64,000 nt of DNA from Alphaproteobacteria bacterium (GTDB lineage Bacteria > Pseudomonadota > Alphaproteobacteria > Caulobacterales > Caulobacteraceae): assembly GCA_025359785.1 (NCBI GenBank), contig JANYET010000013.1, positions 62,001 through 126,000 on the forward strand. Direction: 5' to 3'. Each line of letters begins with the position of its first letter. Within the stretch, counting starts at the first letter, position 1. Of this stretch, positions 33,328-41,130 are shown piece by piece. Under the pieces are notes generated by a model, which did not search any database, had not been told where the DNA came from, and was given only the letters and a program-made list of their open reading frames with translations. A program made the translations under genes and the position numbers.

Positions 33328-34609
33328 CGCCGATCAGCCTGGGGCCCAGGACCGCGGCCGCCGCCAGGATGCGGCGGTCACTGAACCGCGGCCCGGTCAG
33401 GGTGATCCCAAGCGGCAGGCCGTTGGCGTCGGACCCGGCCGGCACATTCAGCGCCGGAACATGCAGCAGCGTCCAGAGGCCGTTGAAGGCGAAGGAGCCG
33501 GTCTGCTCGAGGCCCAGCGGCGCGACCCCGACGGCGCTGGGGGTCAGGATCGCGTCATAGGTCTCGGCGAGGTCATCGAAGACGACCCGCGCGGCCGCCG
33601 CGGCGTCATAGGCGGCCCGGAGATCATCGGCGGTCAGGCCGTCGCAGGCCCGGACGTAGCCGCGCAGTTCCGGATGCAGGTCGTCGCCGTGGCGACGGTA
33701 TTCGGCCAGGAAGGCGGCCCGGGCCTCCATGCGCATCACCACCAGATGGGTCTGCAGCAGATCGTCGAACAGCGGCGGCAGGTTCAGGTCTTCGACGAAG
33801 GCGCCGGCCGCCGCGAGCCGTTCGGTTACGCCGGCGATCATCGCCTGTACGGACGCCTCGGCCTGGGTCCAGGCCGGCGAGCGGCAAAGGCCGATACGGG
33901 CTCCGGCCATGTCGAAGGTGGGCGCCAGACGCGGCGGCGGATGTGGATCGAACACGTCGAACAGCAGGGCGATGTCTTCGGCCGACCGGGCGAACCAGCC
34001 CACCGTGTCGAGGCTGGGTGCGAACGGCTTGACGCCCTCACGGCTTACCAGACCCCAGGTGGGCTTGAACCCGTAGACGCCGCAATAGGACGCCGGCCGG
34101 ATGATCGAGCCGCCCGTCTGGGTGCCGAGCGCCAGGGGAACATGGCCGTCGGCGACAGCCGCAGCCGAACCGCTCGACGACCCACCTGGCGTCCTGAGCA
34201 GGTCGTGCGGATTGCGCGTGAGCGCCTTGCGGCCGGTGGCGGCAAACTCGACAGTGTCGGTCTTGCCGAAGATCACCGCGCCGGCGGTGCGCAACAGACT
34301 GACGCAGGCGGCGTCTATCTGCGGATGCGACCCCAGATACAGGGGCGAATTGTGCTGGGTCGGCATGTCGCGCGTCAGGATCACGTCCTTGATCCCGATG
34401 GGCACGCCGGACAGCGGTCCGGTCCGCCCCTCGGCGTCCACCGCGCGCGCCTGAGCCCGGACCAGGTCCGGGTCGAGGTGCGACCAGGCCTTCACCTGCG
34501 GCTCGCGCGAACTGGCCCTATCGAGGCACGCCTGGGAGAGGGCCTCGGCGCTGAGGTCGCCACGGTCCAGGCGGGCCAGCGCCTGAGTGGCCGTTAGGGG
34601 CTGTGGCAT
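33314..34609 (-). CDS. Amidase signature family hydrolase
   Basis: A 431-residue amidase with the Ser-cisSer-Lys triad: Lys74 in GIKDV, the cis-Ser in PGGSSSGSAA (about 144-146) and the nucleophile Ser168 in QTGGSII. It splits amides to acid plus ammonia or amine. I chose the ATG at 34609 because a GGAGG lies five to nine bases upstream and the family begins there; a much longer frame reaching 35176 reads through the divergent gene. Length is at the short end of the family. It is divergent from the DUF1838 pair. Confidence 0.88.
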   Translation of the reverse strand: MPQPLTATQALARLDRGDLSAEALSQACLDRASSREPQVKAWSHLDPDLVRAQARAVDAEGRTGPLSGVPIGIKDVILTRDMPTQHNSPLYLGSHPQIDAACVSLLRTAGAVIFGKTDTVEFAATGRKALTRNPHDLLRTPGGSSSGSAAAVADGHVPLALGTQTGGSIIRPASYCGVYGFKPTWGLVSREGVKPFAPSLDTVGWFARSAEDIALLFDVFDPHPPPRLAPTFDMAGARIGLCRSPAWTQAEASVQAMIAGVTERLAAAGAFVEDLNLPPLFDDLLQTHLVVMRMEARAAFLAEYRRHGDDLHPELRGYVRACDGLTADDLRAAYDAAAAARVVFDDLAETYDAILTPSAVGVAPLGLEQTGSFAFNGLWTLLHVPALNVPAGSDANGLPLGITLTGPRFSDRRILAAAAVLGPRLIGARVE

Positions 34610-34816
34610 CGCGCCTCCACGGATCGTCGAAATCGGCTTAGCAGGCGCCCCGCGGTCGGCGTACCCCCGGCTCGTCATAGGCCTCGGCCCTGGAGGCATA
34701 GGCCCGCGCCGCGCGATGGCTTGCGCCACGCGCATGGCCTTATGATCAAATCCGCGTTCGAGTCCCCGGGGCTGCGGCGTAGGGGTGAGGATCGGCCAGG
34801 AGTTGTTCCGGCGGGC

Positions 34817-35620
34817 ATGGGCATGATCATGAGCGAGACGAAAACACCGCCGGGCGCCGGCTTCGACGCTCTGGATGCCTATCGCCGGATGTTCGCCACC
34901 GCCCACGATGGCGACGCGGCCTGGTGGTACCTGGGGACCATGTTCGTGGAAATCCCGGGCTACCTGCCGCTGCCGGTGATCCAGGCCGAGACGGTGATGA
35001 TTTACCGCACGACGACGCTGTCCAACGACGCCTTCCGGATGGACTGGTGGGAGATCGGCTACATGCGCGATCTGGCGACCGGCGAGGTCGCGCAGACCTG
35101 GACCAACCCGATCACTGGCAAGACCGTGCCTTCGCCGCAGAAGTTCGAGGAAGGCCCGGCGCACTTCCTGATCCAACGCGACGGCGCGGGGTTGAAGCTG
35201 GAGCTGACCCAGCCCTACGCCCGCATCGAGAGCGTCAGCGTGGAATTCTCAGAGGCCGACGGGCGGATCCTGCTCGAACAGACCGAGCGCAAGGTGCGCG
35301 GCTTCCCGTTGCCTGACGGCTCGATGCCCAGTCTCGACTCCGGCGATGTCAGCCCGGCGCGGACGACGCTGTCGATCCTGTCCAGCCGCGCCGATCTGGC
35401 CAAACCGAGCGCACCCAGTTCAGGAGCCTATGATTTCGAACTGCGCACGCCACCGGCCTGGACCGGCCTGGCGGGCCACGGCGGGCGCGCCATCACCCGC
35501 GGCGCCATGGTCAAGACCGAGATGCACGCCCCGCTTAATCCAATCGGGTGGCGGCGCCTGAAGACCATTTTCCCCGAGTGTTTCGAGGGCGACGAGATCC
35601 GTCCGCGCTGGGCCAAATGA
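34817..35620 (+). CDS. DUF1838-like protein, cytoplasmic form
   Basis: About 267 residues. The pattern FRMDWWEIGYMRDLATGEVA then TWTNPITGKTVP resembles DUF1838, a family without known activity in which an NPxTG-like core is typical. There is no signal peptide. The start is uncertain: ATGs at 34817, 34823 and 34829 are in frame, with no decisive ribosome site. The stop overlaps the next, related gene by ATGA, so the two are made together and may form a complex. It lacks residues that I can assign as catalytic. Confidence 0.65.
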   Translation: MGMIMSETKTPPGAGFDALDAYRRMFATAHDGDAAWWYLGTMFVEIPGYLPLPVIQAETVMIYRTTTLSNDAFRMDWWEIGYMRDLATGEVAQTWTNPITGKTVPSPQKFEEGPAHFLIQRDGAGLKLELTQPYARIESVSVEFSEADGRILLEQTERKVRGFPLPDGSMPSLDSGDVSPARTTLSILSSRADLAKPSAPSSGAYDFELRTPPAWTGLAGHGGRAITRGAMVKTEMHAPLNPIGWRRLKTIFPECFEGDEIRPRWAK

Positions 35621-36423
35621 CCGGACCCGAGATCCCACGGCGCGGCCTGCTCGGCCTGGCGCCCGCTGCAGCGCTCTGTGCGGCCCACCCTGCGAGAGCG
35701 GACGTCAGCGCGGCGGCTGGCCCTATGACCTGGCTGACCCTGGTCGCCGATCTGCGGGGCCGGACCGTTTATTCGGTGACCGAAGGCATGGTCTGGGGCT
35801 TTCGCCCGCAGGCCGACGACCTGGCGGCCAACGACTTCGCGCGCCGTCTCTACGGCTATCGCAGCCTGCTGGCGCGCAAGGCCGAGCGGGCGGGCGACGG
35901 GTCGGTGCGGCTGCGCACCAAGGCCTGGAGCTTCTATCTCGACGCCACGACCGGGGAGCCGATCACCGAGCTCCTCAATCCCTACACCCAAGCCATGGTC
36001 TCCTGCCCGCCCCTGTCCGGCCCGGCGTCGACAGTCACCTATGGCGGCGCGGCCCCGACCGCCACCGCGCCGGAGCTCACGTCGCGGCGCATCGGCGACC
36101 ACGTGTGGCTCGGCGTCGACCGGGTCTCGCGCTTCAAGCCGTCCGATACCACCTGGTTCAAGCTGGAGGCCGACTTCACGACCTATGTGGTCCAGGCGGC
36201 GGATTTCGCGCGAACTGGCGCCGACCACCTGCCGAGCACCTGGTCGCACAGCCTGACCGCGGAATGGCAGACCTGGATGCGCATGCACGGCCAGCCCGGG
36301 CACATCCTGTTCAACGGGGCCGGCGCGACCCTGCTGGGCGCCCAGGCGATCGATCCGGGCCTGCGTCGCGCCGTCGACCGGTTCTATCCGGGCGGCCTGG
36401 CCGAGGTGCTCGCCTGGCGTTGA
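35617..36423 (+). CDS. DUF1838-like protein with Tat-type signal
   Basis: A 268-residue protein. The first 29 residues read as a twin-arginine signal peptide (PRRGLLGLAPAAALCAAHPA, then RA), so it is probably exported folded. The body carries LDATTGEPITELLNPYTQAM and WQTWMRMHGQPGHILFNGAG, both typical of DUF1838. It overlaps the preceding relative by four bases; one partner cytoplasmic and one exported is an odd arrangement. Function unknown. Confidence 0.7.
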   Translation: MTGPEIPRRGLLGLAPAAALCAAHPARADVSAAAGPMTWLTLVADLRGRTVYSVTEGMVWGFRPQADDLAANDFARRLYGYRSLLARKAERAGDGSVRLRTKAWSFYLDATTGEPITELLNPYTQAMVSCPPLSGPASTVTYGGAAPTATAPELTSRRIGDHVWLGVDRVSRFKPSDTTWFKLEADFTTYVVQAADFARTGADHLPSTWSHSLTAEWQTWMRMHGQPGHILFNGAGATLLGAQAIDPGLRRAVDRFYPGGLAEVLAWR

Positions 36424-36516
36424 TCGCTATGCGGACACCACATAGCCGCTTGCGGATTTAAGACTACCCGGGCGGTGGCCGAGGCCGCACGATCGGCGCT
36501 CGAATGGGAGGCCTCC

Positions 36517-37395
36517 ATGAGTGAAACCATGACCAAGCCGGATGTGCAGGATCTGATGATCCCCGGCCCGATCGGCCGTCTCGCCGTGCGCTGCAAGGGG
36601 CTCGGGGCGAAGCCGGCTCAGGTCGTGGTTCTGGTGCAGGGGTCCAACCTCACGGGGCAGGCGATCTTCGATCTCTCGTTCCCGGGCGGGAAGGACTACT
36701 CGCTGCTCGACGCCGTTGTGGCCCTTGGCTACGGGGCGATCACCTTCTCCATCCGCGGCTACGGCGCCTCGGAGCCGCCGGAAGACGGCTTCAGCGTCAC
36801 CACCGAAGCGGCCATGGAAGACCTCGGCGCGGTGCTCGACTGGGTGGCGTCGCAGGGCTACGCCCGCCCGCACCTCCTCGGCTTTTCCTGGGGTGGCCGG
36901 ATCGCCGGGCGGTATGTCGAGACCCACGCTGAACGGATCGACCGGCTGGTGCTGTACGATCCCGCCCGCGGCGGGGGCAACCTCGTGCTGCCCGCGCCGA
37001 CCGAGCCGTGGTGGACCAACACCTACGAGCATTACAACGAGAAGCTGGAGCCGGAATTCACCGACGCCGCCGTGCGCCACGCCATTGGCCAACTGGTCAG
37101 CACGACCGAGGCGCGGTCTCCTAACGGCATTCGGCTCGAAAACGCGACGCCGTTCGCGGCCACCGATCCCAGCCGGATCACCCGGCCGACCCTGCTGATC
37201 TACGGGGTCGAAGCCGCCAAGGCCAACTACATGCAGGGCGGCACGCCGCGCGGGCAGTTCTTCGAGGAGCTGGCCACCGACGACAAGGCCTTCGTCATCC
37301 TGCCGGGCGGCGGCGATTTCGCCCACTTCCAGCAGGCGCGCTACCGCCTCTACAGGGCGATCGGCGATTTCCTCTCAAGTGGCCACGCCGGCTGA
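36517..37395 (+). CDS. Alpha/beta hydrolase
   Basis: A 292-residue alpha/beta hydrolase. The nucleophile is Ser124 in GFSWGGR and the His is in GGGDFAHFQQ. The expected acid after strand 7 reads LLIYGVEAAKANY, where a Glu, not Asp, is the only candidate. The ATG at 36517 has a GGGAGG five bases upstream; an in-frame ATG 42 bases earlier is less likely. It follows the DUF1838 pair by 93 bases. A small inverted repeat lies at 36426-36446. Substrate unknown. Confidence 0.83.
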   Translation: MSETMTKPDVQDLMIPGPIGRLAVRCKGLGAKPAQVVVLVQGSNLTGQAIFDLSFPGGKDYSLLDAVVALGYGAITFSIRGYGASEPPEDGFSVTTEAAMEDLGAVLDWVASQGYARPHLLGFSWGGRIAGRYVETHAERIDRLVLYDPARGGGNLVLPAPTEPWWTNTYEHYNEKLEPEFTDAAVRHAIGQLVSTTEARSPNGIRLENATPFAATDPSRITRPTLLIYGVEAAKANYMQGGTPRGQFFEELATDDKAFVILPGGGDFAHFQQARYRLYRAIGDFLSSGHAG

Positions 37396-37399
37396 AGGT

Positions 37400-38512
37400 T
37401 CAGTCGCGGATCGCGCCGAAGAAGCTGATCGGGGGTAGCTGTCCTTTCAGATAGACTGGGTCGCGCTGCGCCGTGAAATACTGCTCCGGCGCAAAGCCCG
37501 CCTCGGCGACCGCCTTGGGGTAGTCCAGCCCCTTGAAGCCCACCGAGAACGGCTCGTTGGCGTTGTTTCCAAACCAGCTGGTGCGCATCTGTACGAACGG
37601 ATCGGCGGCGTTCGGCGCGCCGCCATCCATCAGCATGATGCCGCCGGGCGCGAGCAGGCGGTGGGCTTCCTTGAACAGCTTGCGGATCACCGGAACCGGG
37701 CATTCGTGGGTCACCAGCATCGAGGACACCAGGTCGAAGTGACCGTCCGGGAAGTCGGTGTCGCTGCCGTCCTGCTGGCTGAAATGAACCGCAACGCCGA
37801 GCCCTTCGGCGCGGGCGTGGGCGTAGCGCACCTGCGGCGCGCCGACGTCGATCCCATGCACCTCGGCGTCCGGGTAGTATTCCTTCCAAGGCACCGTGGT
37901 GAAGCCCGGCCCGCAGCCCACATCCAGGATGCGCCGCGGCTTGAAATCGGGGAACCGCTCGCGCATCAGCTCGGCCTGAGCGATCCCCAGGCCGTCGTTG
38001 CGGGGGCCAAGGCCGCCGAACGCGAACACGTGCACGCCGCGGTCATAGAGCGCGCCGGCGAAGACGTCGTCGGGGCCCAGCTCGGTGTGGAAGTTTCCCG
38101 GCATCACGTGGATATCGACGGCGTCGATATAGCGCGGCGTGACAAAATCAGGGTCGACCCGCAGGGTCCCAAGGTCGCTCGGCCGGGGCTTGGCCTGTCC
38201 ATTCAGCGTGTCGAGCTGACGCTCGATGCTCTCGCCGACGGTGTCCCACACCAGTTCCTGCGCGGCCCGGCCGACCACATCGGAGCCCCGGAAGTAGAAG
38301 CTGGACTCCGTCAACTGCTTCACCTCGTGGGCGTTTGCCGGCTCGCGGCCGAACTTGGCTTTGAACGCCGGCAGGAGCTGTTGGTAGTAGACGTCGTTGG
38401 CGCCCGGGAAGAGCTCGACGGTGAACATCTTGCGCAGCGACGAGCAAAAGTCCTGACGCGCCATTTCGTCGTGCGTGGCGCGGGGCAGGACGGCGTGCGG
38501 TTCCTGGTACAT
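37400..38512 (-). CDS. SAM-dependent class I methyltransferase
   Basis: A 370-residue protein with a helical N-terminal region (1-185) and a Rossmann methyltransferase domain. Motif I is ILDVGCGPGFTT at 195-206; HFSQQDGSDTDFPDGHFDLV and LLAPGGIMLMDG follow in the right order. The acceptor is unknown; the long N-terminal part suggests a specialised substrate. It is the last of three minus-strand genes, 22 bases after the GlcG-like gene. O- or C-methylation of an aromatic or polyketide-like compound would fit the region but is a guess. Confidence 0.85.
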   Translation of the reverse strand: MYQEPHAVLPRATHDEMARQDFCSSLRKMFTVELFPGANDVYYQQLLPAFKAKFGREPANAHEVKQLTESSFYFRGSDVVGRAAQELVWDTVGESIERQLDTLNGQAKPRPSDLGTLRVDPDFVTPRYIDAVDIHVMPGNFHTELGPDDVFAGALYDRGVHVFAFGGLGPRNDGLGIAQAELMRERFPDFKPRRILDVGCGPGFTTVPWKEYYPDAEVHGIDVGAPQVRYAHARAEGLGVAVHFSQQDGSDTDFPDGHFDLVSSMLVTHECPVPVIRKLFKEAHRLLAPGGIMLMDGGAPNAADPFVQMRTSWFGNNANEPFSVGFKGLDYPKAVAEAGFAPEQYFTAQRDPVYLKGQLPPISFFGAIRD

Positions 38513-38534
38513 GCGTCGTCTCCTTCAACTCGGC

Positions 38535-38954
38535 CTAAGCGATGGTTTTGAAGCCCTGGGCCTCGACGGCGGCGACGATCACCTCGTGATCCGCCTCCGG
38601 CAGGCCCCCTGAGATGGCGGCGGCCCCGACGATGGTTCCGGCTGCGTCAGTGATCACCACCCCGCCGCCAAGCGGCGCGAAGTCGCCACCAGTGGCGCCG
38701 GAAATCGCCGCCGTCGCCTGGTCGCTGAACAGGGGCGTGAGGGCGAGCGTCGGGCGATTGAACCCAAGCGCCGAGACCGCCTTCGCCGTCGCCGTCTTCA
38801 CGCCGAAAATCCCTTGCCCATCGGTGCGCAGCGCGCAGCGCACGTGGCCGCCGGGATCGGTGACCACCACCGAGGCCTTCGAGATACCGCGCGCCGCGGC
38901 GCCCGCGAGGGCGGCATGGGAGACCTTGAGGGCGTCAGCCAGCGTGATCGACAT
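38535..38954 (-). CDS. GlcG/HbpS-like family protein
   Basis: A 139-residue protein of the GlcG/HbpS (former DUF336) family. The pattern ITLADALKVSHAALAGAAA, VVVTDPGGHVRCALRTDGQ and FAPLGGGVVITDAAGTIVGA is characteristic. Members bind haem or small ligands or act as accessory proteins in catabolic operons. The ATG at 38954 has a GGAG upstream and overlaps the preceding gene by 20 bases. Another ATG 24 bases earlier is possible. Confidence 0.82.
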   Translation of the reverse strand: MSITLADALKVSHAALAGAAARGISKASVVVTDPGGHVRCALRTDGQGIFGVKTATAKAVSALGFNRPTLALTPLFSDQATAAISGATGGDFAPLGGGVVITDAAGTIVGAAAISGGLPEADHEVIVAAVEAQGFKTIA

Positions 38955-39321
38955 TCTCAATCTCCGGCTTGTCGCCATCGAGGGCGGCCTCGCGCTCCTG
39001 CGTGATCGCCCGGAGCACCCGCTTCAGCATCGCCTGGCGGGTCGCTTCCCGGGCCGCCCAGCGCTCTTCGTCCGGCGCGTAGGCTTCCACGGCGGCGGTC
39101 GAAAGCGAGACGCCGGCGTCGGTCAGCGCCTCATGGCTGTCGAGGCGATCGCGCAGCGCGGCGACCTCGCCCATCAGGGCGACGAACATCACCATCATGC
39201 GGTCCAGGTCGCCGGGTTGCAGGTACTCCGGGCGGTCGACGCCGCGGGCCCACCGGCGCCGTGGACGACGGGCGCCGTCCTGCGCCACAGGCGGCGACGG
39301 ATAGGGGATATCGTCAGCCAC
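38935..39321 (-). CDS. Small conserved-looking protein of unknown function, GTG start
   Basis: A 128-residue protein that I do not recognise. It starts with a proline- and arginine-rich stretch (DIPYPSPPVAQDGARRPRRR), then a helix (DLDRMMVMFVALMGEVAALR) likely to form a coiled coil, and an acidic C-terminus. I chose GTG at 39321, five bases after GAGG, since the ATG at 39378 lacks a ribosome site. It is the first of three minus-strand genes and faces the 19-bp inverted repeat. It could be a small accessory subunit. Confidence 0.5.
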   Translation of the reverse strand: MADDIPYPSPPVAQDGARRPRRRWARGVDRPEYLQPGDLDRMMVMFVALMGEVAALRDRLDSHEALTDAGVSLSTAAVEAYAPDEERWAAREATRQAMLKRVLRAITQEREAALDGDKPEIENVDHAG

Positions 39322-39392
39322 TGAAACCTCGTTGGACCTCTTGCAACTGAGGATGCGGCCGGCGCAAAGCGCGCGCAACGCGACCTCGCCCG

Positions 39393-39439
39393 CTTAACCG
39401 CTATCCGGTTACTTCGCCGATAACCGGATAGCGGTTAAG
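39393..39439. promoter_or_regulatory. Perfect 19-bp inverted repeat, candidate double operator
   Basis: CTTAACCGCTATCCGGTTA (39393-39411) and its exact complement (39421-39439) flank a 9-base loop. Each arm also has internal symmetry (AACCG-N5-CGGTT), so the element looks like two dimer sites back to back. It lies in the divergent region between 39321 and 39508, the expected place for an operator of a TetR- or similar-type repressor. No such regulator is encoded nearby. Confidence 0.6.
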
Positions 39440-39507
39440 GCGATGCATGCGGTTTGCCGGCGGCAGCAAGTTGCGAGAGCGTCTCACCGGCTCCAGGAGA
39501 GGCGGAC

Positions 39508-41130
39508 ATGGACCTGAACCTCAACATCGCCACCGCGTCCGCGCAGATCGACATCGTCGAGGCGCTGGTGGCGGTCGCCGGCCGCGACGCCGTGCTGACC
39601 ACCCTTGCCGAGCGCACCTTCTTTTCCACCGACATCGCCGCGAGCGGCGAGGTCGCCGACGCCGTCGTGCAGGTGTCCGATCCGCAGATCCTCTCGGCGG
39701 TGGTCGCGACGGCCACCGGGCTGGGCTGGATCGTGGTGCCGCGGGGCGGCGGATTTTCCTACACCGGCGGCTACACGCCGGAGACCACCCGCGCGATCAT
39801 CGTCGACTTGCGGCCAATGGACCGCATCGTCGAGATCAACACCGAAGACATGTACGTGGTCGTCGAGGCCGGGTGCACCTGGCAGCGCCTCTACCAGGCG
39901 CTGAGGGCCGAGGGCGTGCGCACGCCCTACTTCGGGCCGATGTCAGGATTCCGCGCCACGGTGGGCGGCGCCCTGTCGCAGGGCAGCTTCTTCCTCGGCT
40001 CGGCGCAGTTCGGCCCCGCGTCGGACTCGGTGCTGGGCCTGGAGGTGGTGCTGGCCGACGGGACCCTTTTGCGAACCGGCTCCTGGGCGTCGAACGGCGG
40101 CGCGACCCCGTTCTTTCGCCAATATGGCCCCGACACGACGGGGCTGTTCCTCAGCGACACCGGCGCCATGGGCCTGAAGACGCGCGCGGTCCTGCGCCTG
40201 ATTCCCTTGCCGCCGCACCAAGCCTACGCCAGCTTCGCCTTCACCACCCACGAGGGCGCGCTCGCGGGCGTTTCGGCGATCGGCCGCAGCGGCATGGCCG
40301 CCGAATGCTACTGCTGGGATCCCTTCTTCGTGCGCCTGATGGCCGCGAACGCCAGCGCCGGCACGGGCGACGATCTGAAAATCCTGCTCAGCGTCATCAG
40401 GGGCGGATCGGGGCCGATCGACGGCCTGCTGGCCGGCGCGCGCATCGCGCTGGCCGGACGCGGCGTCTTCAAGGGCGACACCTGGCTACTGCACGTCACC
40501 GCCGACGACGTCTCGGCGGCCGGCGCCGCGGCCAAGCTCAAGCGGCTGCGCGGGCTGGCCAGGCGCGCCGGCGGATCGGAGGTCTCGCCCACGGCGCCGC
40601 GGGCGATGCGGGCGGCGCCGTTCATCGACTTCAACACGCCGGAGCGCCGCACGTTGCGGCGCAGCCTGCCAGTGCACGGCGTCTCAGCCCATTCCCGCGC
40701 CCAGGCGGTGGCCCGCGACATCTACGCCTACCTCGAGGAGCACAAGGCGGCGATGGCGGCGGTGGATCTCAACTGTGGGGTGATCTTCCTGGCGGTCGGC
40801 GGCCAGGCGGTGACCATCGAACCGCTGCTATCCTGGGACGATCCGGAGCATTTCCTGCACGACCGCGTCACCGAGACCAGCGACCTCGAGGCGCTCGAAG
40901 CCATTCCGGCCCGGCCCGCCGCCACCGATCTCGCCTTCGAACTCCGCAAGGGATTCAAGGCGATCTTCAAGCGCCACGGCTGTGTCCACGTCCAGATCGG
41001 GCGGTCCTATCCCTGGGCCGAGACCCTGGATCCGGCGACGCTGCGCCTCGTGACCGCGGTCAAGGATACGATCGATCCCGGCCGGCTGATGAACCGGGGC
41101 TCCTTGGGTTTCGACGGCCCGGGGCGTTGA
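39508..41130 (+). CDS. FAD-linked oxidase (VAO/PCMH family)
   Basis: A 540-residue flavoprotein of the vanillyl-alcohol-oxidase fold. The FAD-binding PRGGGFSYTGGYT at 78-90, YVVVEAGCTWQRLYQAL, and GALSQGSFFLGSAQFG are in the right order; the C-terminus closes with DPGRLMNRGSLGF. Members oxidise phenols, hydroxy acids or alcohols. AGGAGA lies seven bases before the ATG at 39508. The GMC gene starts inside its stop codon, so the two oxidoreductases are translationally coupled. Cofactor attachment (covalent or not) cannot be read with confidence. Confidence 0.87.
   Translation: MDLNLNIATASAQIDIVEALVAVAGRDAVLTTLAERTFFSTDIAASGEVADAVVQVSDPQILSAVVATATGLGWIVVPRGGGFSYTGGYTPETTRAIIVDLRPMDRIVEINTEDMYVVVEAGCTWQRLYQALRAEGVRTPYFGPMSGFRATVGGALSQGSFFLGSAQFGPASDSVLGLEVVLADGTLLRTGSWASNGGATPFFRQYGPDTTGLFLSDTGAMGLKTRAVLRLIPLPPHQAYASFAFTTHEGALAGVSAIGRSGMAAECYCWDPFFVRLMAANASAGTGDDLKILLSVIRGGSGPIDGLLAGARIALAGRGVFKGDTWLLHVTADDVSAAGAAAKLKRLRGLARRAGGSEVSPTAPRAMRAAPFIDFNTPERRTLRRSLPVHGVSAHSRAQAVARDIYAYLEEHKAAMAAVDLNCGVIFLAVGGQAVTIEPLLSWDDPEHFLHDRVTETSDLEALEAIPARPAATDLAFELRKGFKAIFKRHGCVHVQIGRSYPWAETLDPATLRLVTAVKDTIDPGRLMNRGSLGFDGPGR

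Noticed and set aside
34721..34746. Possible promoter before the DUF1838 pair (TATGAT at 34741)
   Set aside because: A good -10-like box but no -35 box at proper spacing; the nearest TTGCGC is only 14 bases away.
36426..36446. Inverted repeat GCTATG-N9-CATAGC before the hydrolase at 36517
   Set aside because: Arms are only six bases and symmetry breaks on both sides; too weak to call an operator without comparative data.
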